A stretch of DNA of 64,000 nucleotides, from contig NZ_PGGN01000002.1 in NCBI RefSeq assembly GCF_003010935.1, positions 682,001 through 746,000 on the forward strand. The letters are read 5' to 3'. The DNA comes from Phyllobacterium endophyticum. GTDB taxonomy: Bacteria; Pseudomonadota; Alphaproteobacteria; Rhizobiales; Rhizobiaceae. The notes beneath the pieces were generated by a model. It worked only from the letters and a program-made list of their open reading frames with translations, ran no database searches and was not told where the DNA came from. A program made the translations under genes and the position numbers. Position 1 is the first letter of the stretch. Each line of letters begins with the position of its first letter. Positions 8,173-15,364 of this stretch are shown piece after piece.

Positions 8173-8197
8173 AACCGAGATGAAAACATTTTGTTCC
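8173..8197 (-). promoter_or_regulatory. EcfG-type promoter (GGAAC-N16-GGTT) of the cytochrome-DUF4142 operon
   Basis: Read on the minus strand, GGAAC (8197-8193) and GGTT (8176-8173) are 16 bases apart, 32 bases before the cytochrome start. A second element for the divergent SDR gene begins 62 bases away. Confidence 0.62.
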
Positions 8198-8258
8198 CCA
8201 TGCGGCTAAATCATATCGCGATCACGAGCTCGCCGCAGAGCCCAGCCAGCTACTTTTC

Positions 8259-8283
8259 GGAACATTCATCCTGTCTTGGTGTT
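8259..8283 (+). promoter_or_regulatory. EcfG-type promoter (GGAAC-N16-TGTT) of the SDR-DoxX operon
   Basis: GGAAC at 8259 and TGTT at 8280 with a 16-base spacer, 56 bases before the SDR start. It shares the divergent intergenic region with the minus-strand element at 8173-8197. Confidence 0.55.
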
Positions 8284-8339
8284 TCGCTCCAAGATCCAAA
8301 GCCGCAAAGGAACGCAACACTTAAGATGCGAGATGCAAC

Positions 8340-9629
8340 ATGAAGGTTCTCGTGCTTGGCGCGACTGGTCTTATAGGTTCGGCAGTCTGTGCAAGGCTCA
8401 CGGCCGATGGTCATCAGGTCGTGGCCGCCGCACGCTCCACGTCAGGTCCACGGCCTCTTTCCCCAAGAGAGTTTGTTGCCATCGACATGGCAAGGCTGGT
8501 CACGCCTCAGATGTGGCAGCCGCTTCTCGAGGGAATGGAGATCGTCGTCAACTGTGCAGGAACTCTGCAGGATGGTCCGCGCGAGAATGTCAGGGGCGTA
8601 CACGCGCAGGGACCCGCAGCGCTTTTCCTCGCCTGTGAACGGGCCGGAGTGCGAAGGGTCATCCACTTTTCCGCGATGGGTGTCGAGAGGATGCAACCAT
8701 CCGATTTCTCCCGCACCAAGCTCGAAGGCGATCAGTCTCTGATGGCCAGCGAGCTCGACTGGGTGATACTGCGGCCTTCGGTCGTGCTTGGAGAGGGCGC
8801 CTTCGGCGCCAGCGCGCTGTTTCGGGCATTGGCGGTCTTTCCGTGGCTACCCGTCATGCCATCGACGGGCAACCTTCAAGTCGTGCAGCTCGATGATGTC
8901 GTTACTACTGTCGCGTATTTCGCCTCGCCAGACGCTCCCGGGAAGGTCGCTCTCGATCTTGCCGGTCCGCAGGAATTGACTTTCAACGAGGTGGTAGCGT
9001 CTTACCGGAAATGGTTTGGCTGGCCGCCCGCCAGACCGGTGAAGTTGCCCCTGTTCGTCTCCCGCATCCTCTACTGGCTCGGTGATGCGGCGGGTCAACT
9101 CGGTTGGCGTCCGCCAATGCGCACCACCGCCGCGAAGGAAATTGTAAGAGGCGCAACCGGCGATCCGCGGGAGTGGATGGAGCGCACTGGAGTCCGGCCC
9201 GCCAGTCTCGAGATGGCGCTTTCCTCCCGCCCCGTCACAGTACAGGAGCGATGGTTCGCGAAGCTCTATTTTCTCAAAGCGCTCACTTTCATCGTTCTTC
9301 CCCTCTTCTGGATCGCCACGGGTGTTATTTCCCTGACCGTTGGCTATCAGATCGGCATCGACCTCATGCACCGGGGTGGCGCCGGCATTCTTGCCGCCCC
9401 CGCGGTGATTGCGGGAGCCTTGGCAGACATTGCCGTAGGTGTTTGCATCGCATATCGCCCCCTGTCGAGATGGGGACTTTGTGGCGCAATATTCCTGTGT
9501 CTCTTCTACGCATTGGCCGGAACGATCATCCTGCCTGAATTGTGGAACGAGCCCTTGGGGCCGCTCTTGAAAATATGGCCAATTCTGGTCCTGCATCTGA
9601 TCGCCCTCGCGATCCTGAAGGAACGGTGA
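8340..9629 (+). CDS. NAD(P)-binding SDR fused to a DoxX-like membrane domain
   Basis: 429 residues in two parts. Residues 1-290 form an atypical short-chain dehydrogenase fold (NmrA/NAD-epimerase type) with the nucleotide motif VLVLGATGLIGSAV at 3-16 and IVVNCAGTLQDG near 70; the usual YxxxK is replaced by an SRTKLEGD context near 125. Residues 300-425 contain four hydrophobic helices of DoxX-like type. Such fusions are annotated as SDR/DoxX-like oxidoreductases of unknown substrate. The stop overlaps the next ATG (TGATG), indicating coupling to the DUF2269 gene. An EcfG-type promoter precedes it. Confidence 0.86.
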   Translation: MKVLVLGATGLIGSAVCARLTADGHQVVAAARSTSGPRPLSPREFVAIDMARLVTPQMWQPLLEGMEIVVNCAGTLQDGPRENVRGVHAQGPAALFLACERAGVRRVIHFSAMGVERMQPSDFSRTKLEGDQSLMASELDWVILRPSVVLGEGAFGASALFRALAVFPWLPVMPSTGNLQVVQLDDVVTTVAYFASPDAPGKVALDLAGPQELTFNEVVASYRKWFGWPPARPVKLPLFVSRILYWLGDAAGQLGWRPPMRTTAAKEIVRGATGDPREWMERTGVRPASLEMALSSRPVTVQERWFAKLYFLKALTFIVLPLFWIATGVISLTVGYQIGIDLMHRGGAGILAAPAVIAGALADIAVGVCIAYRPLSRWGLCGAIFLCLFYALAGTIILPELWNEPLGPLLKIWPILVLHLIALAILKER

Positions 9630-10102
9630 TGGAATATTTCATACTGAAATATCTCCACATCATGGGTGCATCCGTGCTGCTCGGCACCGGGGCGGGTATT
9701 GCGTTCTTCCTGCTCGTCGCTCACCGCACCGGCAATTCGGCGAGTGTTGCGGCTGTTGCACGCATCGTCGTCATCGCGGATTTTGTATTCACGGCTACCG
9801 CTGTCGTCGTCCAGCCGATTACCGGAATAGCGCTCGCCTGGAACGCAGGCTATTCACTCTCCGAAGGATGGATCCTGTTGTCGATAGCTCTCTATCTCGT
9901 GACAGGCGCGTTCTGGCTGCCCGTCGTGTGGATGCAAATGGAGATGCGAAACCTTGCGATCATCGCGGCCAAGGACAATAGACCCCTGCCTCCACGTTAT
10001 CACCGGCTCTTCAGGTTGTGGTTTGCGTTCGGATTCCCGGCATTCGGTGCGGTTCTGGCGATCTTCTGGCTGATGATCACGAGACCGGCGTTGCAATTTT
10101 GA
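9629..10102 (+). CDS. DUF2269 integral membrane protein
   Basis: 157-residue protein with four predicted membrane helices and the DUF2269 features YLHIMGASVLLGTGAG near 8 and PRYHRLFRLWFAFGFPAF near 125. Function unknown, inner membrane. The ATG at 9629 overlaps the upstream stop, so it is translationally coupled to the SDR-DoxX gene. Its 3' end overlaps the convergent FMN reductase gene by 26 bp. Confidence 0.86.
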   Translation: MEYFILKYLHIMGASVLLGTGAGIAFFLLVAHRTGNSASVAAVARIVVIADFVFTATAVVVQPITGIALAWNAGYSLSEGWILLSIALYLVTGAFWLPVVWMQMEMRNLAIIAAKDNRPLPPRYHRLFRLWFAFGFPAFGAVLAIFWLMITRPALQF

Positions 10103-10676
10103 GTGCCGGCGCTGGCCTCGGTGACATCGCCGCGGGGATTTGATCCACCTGTACAAATTGCCCGACGTCACCCACAGCCTGGGAAATACGCGCGTGGAGA
10201 TGGTCGCTCGATACTTCATACTCGCGAAAGTCACGATCGACAGCGAAAACTCCGGTTGGCAACGTATGGGCCATGAAGAAGCCGAACAGCGGCCGAAGCT
10301 GGTGCTCGATGATCAACGCATGCCGGTCACTGCCCCCCGTTGCAGTTAGAAGAATGGGCTTGCTCTGCAGCGCCAATGGATCAAGCAAATCGATGAAGTG
10401 CTTGAATAGTCCGGTGTAACTGCCTTTGTAGGTTGGGGTTCCCACGACAATGACGTCCGCCGCGAGGAACTTTTCGGCAATTTGCCTTGAACGATCGTTC
10501 AAGTCCCTGAAAGATCGGGCTGCGCCAAGGCTTTCACCAAAATCCTCCAGGTCGAAGACGTCGGAATCAAGTCCATACTGATGGCTGATGCGGCTGACGA
10601 TATTGGCAACGAGCGATCTGGTTTTCGACGGGCGGTGGAAATTGCCGGAAAGGCCGACGACGGTCCGATTGGACAT
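10077..10676 (-). CDS. NADPH-dependent FMN reductase (SsuE/MsuE type)
   Basis: 199-residue flavodoxin-fold reductase. It begins VVGLSGNFHRPSKTRSLV (phosphate-binding loop, residues 6-23) and carries VIVVGTPTYKGSYTGLFKHFIDLL near 75-98, the FMN-isoalloxazine loop typical of SsuE and MsuE. Such enzymes give reduced FMN to two-component monooxygenases that desulfonate alkanesulfonates. No monooxygenase gene is next to it, so the partner is elsewhere or it serves general flavin reduction. Start at 10676 after GGATCCTC-type spacing; convergent with the DUF2269 gene. Confidence 0.88.
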   Translation of the reverse strand: MSNRTVVGLSGNFHRPSKTRSLVANIVSRISHQYGLDSDVFDLEDFGESLGAARSFRDLNDRSRQIAEKFLAADVIVVGTPTYKGSYTGLFKHFIDLLDPLALQSKPILLTATGGSDRHALIIEHQLRPLFGFFMAHTLPTGVFAVDRDFREYEVSSDHLHARISQAVGDVGQFVQVDQIPAAMSPRPAPALKIATPVS

Positions 10677-10859
10677 GGAGGATCCTTTGAAACATAGCGG
10701 CGACCATGCCGCCGCGTAGGAACACTAGCAAGAGCGGTCGGATTGAGAAGAAAATCAAACCCCATCTTCCACGCGATTCCGACAAATTATTCTCAATGCG
10801 TACACTCTTGTGCAATCAGCGGTGGAGGCCGACGTGTTATCTCCCGATGCGATCCGGCT

Positions 10860-11738
10860 TCAACCTGCAAAGCGCGGCTCCGGAACTCCCTTGATACCAA
10901 GTCCCGTGATTGCAAAGAGACTGCCGCGTAAAACTCCGTCACCCGGGAATCTGGGAAGGGGCGGCTTTGCCATCGAAGTCACGTAGATGATGTCGAGTTC
11001 CGGGCCGCCGAACATGACACTCGTGACCTTTTTCACCGGCATATCAATGACGCGGTCCACCGTTCCATCGGGCCTGTAGCGGACAAGCTGGCCATCATAG
11101 ACTTGTGCATTCCAGAGGCAGCCCTCCGCGTCCACTGTCGAGCCGTCGGCAGCACCGCCTCTTGACGTATCGATCTTGGTAAACGTCCGGCGATTTGCAA
11201 CATTTCCCGTCGCCTGATCATAGTCATAGACCCAGATTTCGCCTGACCATGAATCGGCGAAATAGAACAGGCTGCCATCCGGGCTCCAGCATGGACCATT
11301 GGAAACAATGATCCCATCATCAAGTTTATGAACGCTGAGGTCAGGATCAACGCGATAAAGTGCGCCGTTCGGACCGCTCTCCATCGTGTCCATCGAGCCT
11401 GCGATGAACCTCCCCTGCTTGTCGACCTTGCCGTCATTGATGCGGTTTTCAGCTTGGTCCGGTTCGGGATCGTGGATAAGCTCGACATCGCCGGTCTTGA
11501 AATCCAGCAGATGAAATCCGCGTGCCAGGGATACGATGGCACCATTTCCGCCCTTGCGCAGCGCCATCGAGCCGATCTTCATCGGAACGTCCCAGGAGCG
11601 GATCTCACGCCCATCGGCGGTGGCGCGAAATACGCGGCCGTCGAAACTGTCGATCCAGTAGAGCCGCTGCTGTTCGACGTCCCAAAGCGGACCCTCGCCA
11701 AGCGTCGTCTTTACATCCACCACCACATCGATTTTCAT
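10860..11738 (-). CDS. SMP-30/gluconolactonase-type lactonase (second copy)
   Basis: 292-residue six-bladed beta-propeller of the SMP-30/regucalcin family, hydrolysing sugar lactones with a divalent metal. Family landmarks are LGEGPLWD near 13 (metal-binding glutamate), NDGKVDKQGRFIAGSMD near 100, NGPCWSPDGSLFYFADS near 145 and the final EPRFAG. The start at 11738 has GGGAGGAAAC upstream; the frame stays open further. It is a tandem paralogue of the 290-residue copy 10 bp upstream in the operon, with alignable motifs throughout. Last gene of the catabolic operon. Confidence 0.9.
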   Translation of the reverse strand: MKIDVVVDVKTTLGEGPLWDVEQQRLYWIDSFDGRVFRATADGREIRSWDVPMKIGSMALRKGGNGAIVSLARGFHLLDFKTGDVELIHDPEPDQAENRINDGKVDKQGRFIAGSMDTMESGPNGALYRVDPDLSVHKLDDGIIVSNGPCWSPDGSLFYFADSWSGEIWVYDYDQATGNVANRRTFTKIDTSRGGAADGSTVDAEGCLWNAQVYDGQLVRYRPDGTVDRVIDMPVKKVTSVMFGGPELDIIYVTSMAKPPLPRFPGDGVLRGSLFAITGLGIKGVPEPRFAG

Positions 11739-11748
11739 GTTTCCTCCC

Positions 11749-12621
11749 TCATCCCTTGAAACGCGGTTCCGGCAGACCACGCACGCCGAGTCCATAGATC
11801 GCAAACATGCAGCCCGCCTCGCGTTCGCGGTGATATTCATTGTTGAATGGCCGCGCCATTGATGTAACGAACGCGATGTCGAGATCAGGGCCGCCGAAGG
11901 TGATGCTCGTTGTCGATTGCACAGGCAGGCCGACAATCCGGTCAATCACACCATTTGGATCGAAGCGGATAAGCCGTCCGGAATAGACCTCGACACTCCA
12001 GACATATCCGTCCGCATCGACGGTCGCCCCGTCGGGATAGCCGCGCAATCCCTCAAAACTTGTGAACACGCGCCGCGACCCAACCGTGCCGGAACTGGTG
12101 TCATAGCTATACGCGTAGATCGCCTTCTTATGGCTGTCGGCAAAATAGAGCGTCGAACCATCGGGGCTGAAACATGGTCCATTCGAGCAGATTATGCCCG
12201 TATCCAGCGTGTGCAGAGAAAGGTCCGGGTCAAGACGAAAGAGCCTGCCTACCGGATCGCGCTCTTCGAAATCCATCGAACCGGCAATGAAGCGGCCTTG
12301 TCGGTCCACCTTTCCGTCATTGAGACGCGGGCGGAGCTCGCCCGGGTGGGTCTCATGCAAAAGTTCGACGCGGCCCGTTTCGAAATCCAGGGTATGAAAT
12401 CCATTTCTCAACGAGACGATGGCGCCTCCTTTTTCGCGCAACGCCAGCGAACCGACAGGCTCCGGCAATTTCCAGCTTTTGCGGTCGCCGCCTCTTGCAT
12501 CGCAGGAATAGACCGCAGGCGCATAGGAATCGATCCAGTATAGCCGTTGCTCCTCAACGTCCCAGAGCGGTCCCTCACCGAGCTGATTTCGATCTTCGCT
12601 GAAAACCTCTATGCGCAGCAT
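11749..12621 (-). CDS. SMP-30/gluconolactonase-type lactonase (first copy)
   Basis: 290-residue SMP-30 beta-propeller lactonase with LGEGPLWDVEEQRLYWIDS near 13-31, LNDGKVDRQGRFIAGSMD near 100, and CFSPDGSTLYFADS near 145. It would open an aldonolactone made by the sugar dehydrogenase of the operon. AGGAGGGCGAA precedes the ATG. Two lactonases in one operon suggest either two lactone stereoisomers or ring sizes, or that one copy has a different substrate. No signal peptide, so cytoplasmic. Confidence 0.9.
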   Translation of the reverse strand: MLRIEVFSEDRNQLGEGPLWDVEEQRLYWIDSYAPAVYSCDARGGDRKSWKLPEPVGSLALREKGGAIVSLRNGFHTLDFETGRVELLHETHPGELRPRLNDGKVDRQGRFIAGSMDFEERDPVGRLFRLDPDLSLHTLDTGIICSNGPCFSPDGSTLYFADSHKKAIYAYSYDTSSGTVGSRRVFTSFEGLRGYPDGATVDADGYVWSVEVYSGRLIRFDPNGVIDRIVGLPVQSTTSITFGGPDLDIAFVTSMARPFNNEYHREREAGCMFAIYGLGVRGLPEPRFKG

Positions 12622-12630
12622 TTCGCCCTC

Positions 12631-13593
12631 CTAGAACGCGACCTTGTCGCCGCCCTTGAGTTGCAGGATCGCGCGTGCCTCATCTGGGGTAGCCACTTCC
12701 ATGCCGAGCCCCTCGATGATCTTGCGTGCAAGCAGGACCTGATCCGCGTTCGACTTTGCCAGCTTGCCCTTACCTGCCCACAGACTGTCTTCGAGGCCAA
12801 CACGGATATTGCCGCCGAGTGCCGCTGCCTGAGCGGCAATGCGAAGCTGGCTCGATCCGGCGCCGAGCACCGACCAGCGATAACTGTCACCGAAAAGCCG
12901 GTCGGCCGTGCGCTTCATATGCGCGACGTCTTCGGGGTGCGTGCCGATTGCGCCGAGAAGCCCGAAAACCGACTGCACGAAGAATGGCGGCTTTACCAGA
13001 CCACGCTCGGCGAAATGCGCGAGGTTATAGAGATGCGCGATGTCGTAGCACTCGAACTCGAATCGCGTACCGTTGTCGTAGCAGGTCGCAAGAATATACT
13101 CGATGTCCTTGAAACTGTTGCGGAATACCAGATCGCGGGTAGCTTCGAGATGAGGTTTCTCCCAATCGAACTTGAACTCCTTGTATTTGTCGACAAGGTG
13201 ATAGAGCCCGAAATTGATCGAACCCATGTTGAGGGAAGCAACTTCCGGCTTGAATGTTGCTGCAGGCTTCACCCGTTCCTCGACCTTCATGTAAGGGCTG
13301 CCGCCGGTGGTGATGTTGATCGCCGCATTCGTGTTCTGCTTGATCCGCGGCAAAAACTTCGCGAATGCCTCCGGCGTTTGGTCCGGCTTGCCGGTTTCCG
13401 GATCGCGCGCGTGAAGATGCAGGATCGCAGCGCCAGCCTCGGCTGCGGCGAGCGCTTCCTTCGCAATCTCATCGGGCGTAATCGGCAGATAGGGCGACAT
13501 GGTCGGCGTATGGATCGCACCGGTAATTGCGCACGTTATGATGACCTTGCCCTTTGTGCTCGAACCGCTTGTCACCCGTGTCGTCTCGCTCAT
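12631..13593 (-). CDS. Beta-keto acid cleavage enzyme (BKACE, DUF849)
   Basis: 320-residue TIM-barrel enzyme of the BKACE family. Known members use acetyl-CoA to split a beta-keto acid into an acyl-CoA and acetoacetate, for example 3-keto-5-aminohexanoate or dehydrocarnitine. Zinc-site histidines are in ILHLHARDPETG (near 57), followed by INITTGGSPY (near 95). The later metal-site glutamate lies in VGLEDSLWAGKGKLAKSN (near 275). The start overlaps the dehydrogenase stop by four bases, so the two probably act in series: the dehydrogenase makes the 3-keto acid and this enzyme cleaves it. The substrate is not set by sequence alone. Confidence 0.9.
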   Translation of the reverse strand: MSETTRVTSGSSTKGKVIITCAITGAIHTPTMSPYLPITPDEIAKEALAAAEAGAAILHLHARDPETGKPDQTPEAFAKFLPRIKQNTNAAINITTGGSPYMKVEERVKPAATFKPEVASLNMGSINFGLYHLVDKYKEFKFDWEKPHLEATRDLVFRNSFKDIEYILATCYDNGTRFEFECYDIAHLYNLAHFAERGLVKPPFFVQSVFGLLGAIGTHPEDVAHMKRTADRLFGDSYRWSVLGAGSSQLRIAAQAAALGGNIRVGLEDSLWAGKGKLAKSNADQVLLARKIIEGLGMEVATPDEARAILQLKGGDKVAF

Positions 13594-14537
13594 TGTCCGA
13601 ACTCCTGCGTTGATTTCTTCTTGTGCGCCGCAAGCGCCATGAGGCGGCGATCACGCCAGACCTGACGCTCGACAAGCTTGTCTTCGGGCAGCCTTTCGCG
13701 CCGCCCGGCCTCCACGGTTTCGAGCACCTCGCCTGCCCAGTCGACGCGGTGCTGCATCTGCGGAAACAGCCGCTCGTAGATGATCTGATAGCGCTCGACA
13801 TAGTCGCGCACCCCGCCCGGCGCATTGAGGTCGATTGTCTCGAACGGCCCCATGAACGACCAGCGGAGCGCAAGCCCGTCACGGATGCCGATATCGACAT
13901 CTTCGACCGTCGCATACCCTTCCGCCACCAGCCGGAACGCTTCCTCCAGAAGAGCGCCCTGCATGCGGTTCATGATGAATCCGTCGAGTTCGCGCTTCAT
14001 GACCAGCGGCGCGTGGCCTGCAGCAACCAAAAACGCGCGGGTGCGTTCGACGACCTCGCCCGAGGTCCATGGCGCCGGAACAATCTCGGCGGCAGGAATG
14101 AGATACGGGGGATTGATCGGGTGAACGACGAGACAACGCTGCCGGTTTTTCAGATGCTCGGTGAATTTCGATGGCAGCAAGGCTGAAGTCGAACTGGCGA
14201 TAACGGCCGAAGCATCCGCTGCCTCATCGAGGAGCGAGAACACCTTGATCTTGGTGTCGAGATTTTCGGGCGTATTCTCCTGGATATGAAGCGCACCTTC
14301 CAGCGCCTTTGCGAGGTCCGTTTCGGCAACAATGCGCGACAATACGGTTTCGGGAGAATTGCCGTTGAGCAGGTCGTTCCGCTCAAGATCGGCGAGTACA
14401 TCGGCAATATAGCCGCGCGCTTTTGCGACTGCGTCTGGTGCCTGATCCCACAGGCTCACCTGATAGCCCGCGCGGGCAAAACTGATGGCCCAAGCCCTGC
14501 CGATGAAACCACTGCCGATGATCGCTGTCTTTTGCAT
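13590..14537 (-). CDS. 3-hydroxyacyl-CoA dehydrogenase family; lambda-crystallin/L-gulonate 3-dehydrogenase type
   Basis: 315 residues. The N-terminal Rossmann domain has IIGSGFIGRAWA at 5-16, the substrate loop SSTSALLPSKF lies near 125 and VVHPINPPYLIPAAEIVP near 147. The C-terminal domain carries LDGFIMNRMQGAL and LRWSFMGPFETIDLNAPGG. The HPxNPPYxIP and GPxETxxLN motifs are closest to lambda-crystallin/L-gulonate 3-dehydrogenase, less so to carnitine dehydrogenase (HPFNPVYLLP). It would oxidise the 3-hydroxyl of a sugar acid to a 3-keto acid using NAD. It overlaps the BKACE gene by 4 bp and lies 7 bp after the SDR gene. Confidence 0.87.
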   Translation of the reverse strand: MQKTAIIGSGFIGRAWAISFARAGYQVSLWDQAPDAVAKARGYIADVLADLERNDLLNGNSPETVLSRIVAETDLAKALEGALHIQENTPENLDTKIKVFSLLDEAADASAVIASSTSALLPSKFTEHLKNRQRCLVVHPINPPYLIPAAEIVPAPWTSGEVVERTRAFLVAAGHAPLVMKRELDGFIMNRMQGALLEEAFRLVAEGYATVEDVDIGIRDGLALRWSFMGPFETIDLNAPGGVRDYVERYQIIYERLFPQMQHRVDWAGEVLETVEAGRRERLPEDKLVERQVWRDRRLMALAAHKKKSTQEFGQ

Positions 14538-14544
14538 CGCTACC

Positions 14545-15351
14545 TCACAGGGTTTCTACATTGCCATCGACGCCAAGCGACTGGCCCGAGACATTGATAC
14601 CGGCATTCGAAAGCAGGAAGGCCACCATCGTCGCGACGTCGTAGGGGCTGACCATCCGTCGCAGCGAAACGTTCTCCAGATAGCGCTCTGTCATTTCCTC
14701 GTGCGAAATGCCCAATTGCTTGGCCCGGTTGCTAATGACGTTTTCAATGCGCGGCCCCTCGACAATGCCCGGTAGTATGGCGTTGACCCGGATCGCATGC
14801 GGCCCAAGCTCCTTGGCGAGGCTCTGGGTAAAGCCAATCACCCCAAACTTGGCCGCAGAATACGGCGTTCGAAAAGCATAACCGTGCTTGCCGGCGGCAG
14901 ATGACATATTGACGATCGAGCCGCCTCCGGAAGCCTTGAGCATGGGTACGGCGCGCCGCGCGCAAAGGAACTGCCCGGTCAGGCAGATGTCGATGCAACG
15001 GCGCCAATCCTCGGTACTGATCTCATCCACGCCGCCCGTCGGACCGGCTATGCCTGCATTGTTGATGAGCGCGTCGAGACCGCCAAGCGACGAGGCAAGT
15101 TCGTCGAACATGCGGTCGACATCGTCTTCACGCGATACGTCGGCCAGCGTCGCGTGGGCCGGTGAGATGGCGTTTGCCGCTTCGTCCAGCAGTGATTGGG
15201 ATATATCGCAAATCGCAACGCGGGCGCCGAGCCGCGACAGCGTCGCGGCAATTGCGTAGCCGATGCCTGAGGCCCCTGCGGTAACCAGTACCCTCTGGTC
15301 GCGCAGACCGCCCAGGAACTCTTCTGCAGATGCCGGAGCCATCCTGTTCAT
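14545..15351 (-). CDS. Short-chain dehydrogenase/reductase (sugar or sugar-acid dehydrogenase)
   Basis: 268-residue classical SDR with the cofactor motif VTAGASGIGYAIA (near 22), ADVSREDDV (near 70, acidic residue favouring NAD), NNAGIAG (near 95), the catalytic serine in NMSSAAGKHG and the YSAAK pair (near 165). The C-terminus ends in the typical VSGQSLGVDGN. The start at 15351 follows AAAGGGTGAATT. Within the operon it could make the lactone from the imported sugar, or oxidise the 3-position of a deoxyaldonate as an SDR does in the oxidative deoxyribonate pathway of Pseudomonas. The role is inference. Confidence 0.88.
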   Translation of the reverse strand: MNRMAPASAEEFLGGLRDQRVLVTAGASGIGYAIAATLSRLGARVAICDISQSLLDEAANAISPAHATLADVSREDDVDRMFDELASSLGGLDALINNAGIAGPTGGVDEISTEDWRRCIDICLTGQFLCARRAVPMLKASGGGSIVNMSSAAGKHGYAFRTPYSAAKFGVIGFTQSLAKELGPHAIRVNAILPGIVEGPRIENVISNRAKQLGISHEEMTERYLENVSLRRMVSPYDVATMVAFLLSNAGINVSGQSLGVDGNVETL

Positions 15352-15364
15352 AATTCACCCTTTC

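Noticed and set aside
12547-13665. 372-codon plus-strand frame across the BKACE gene
   Set aside because: The minus-strand BKACE protein is complete with zinc-site motifs; the plus frame is an antisense shadow.
12631-14537. Dehydrogenase plus BKACE as the L-carnitine breakdown module
   Set aside because: The dehydrogenase motifs fit lambda-crystallin/L-gulonate dehydrogenase better than carnitine dehydrogenase, the importer is of sugar type, and there are lactonases in the operon. It is kept only as a lesser alternative.
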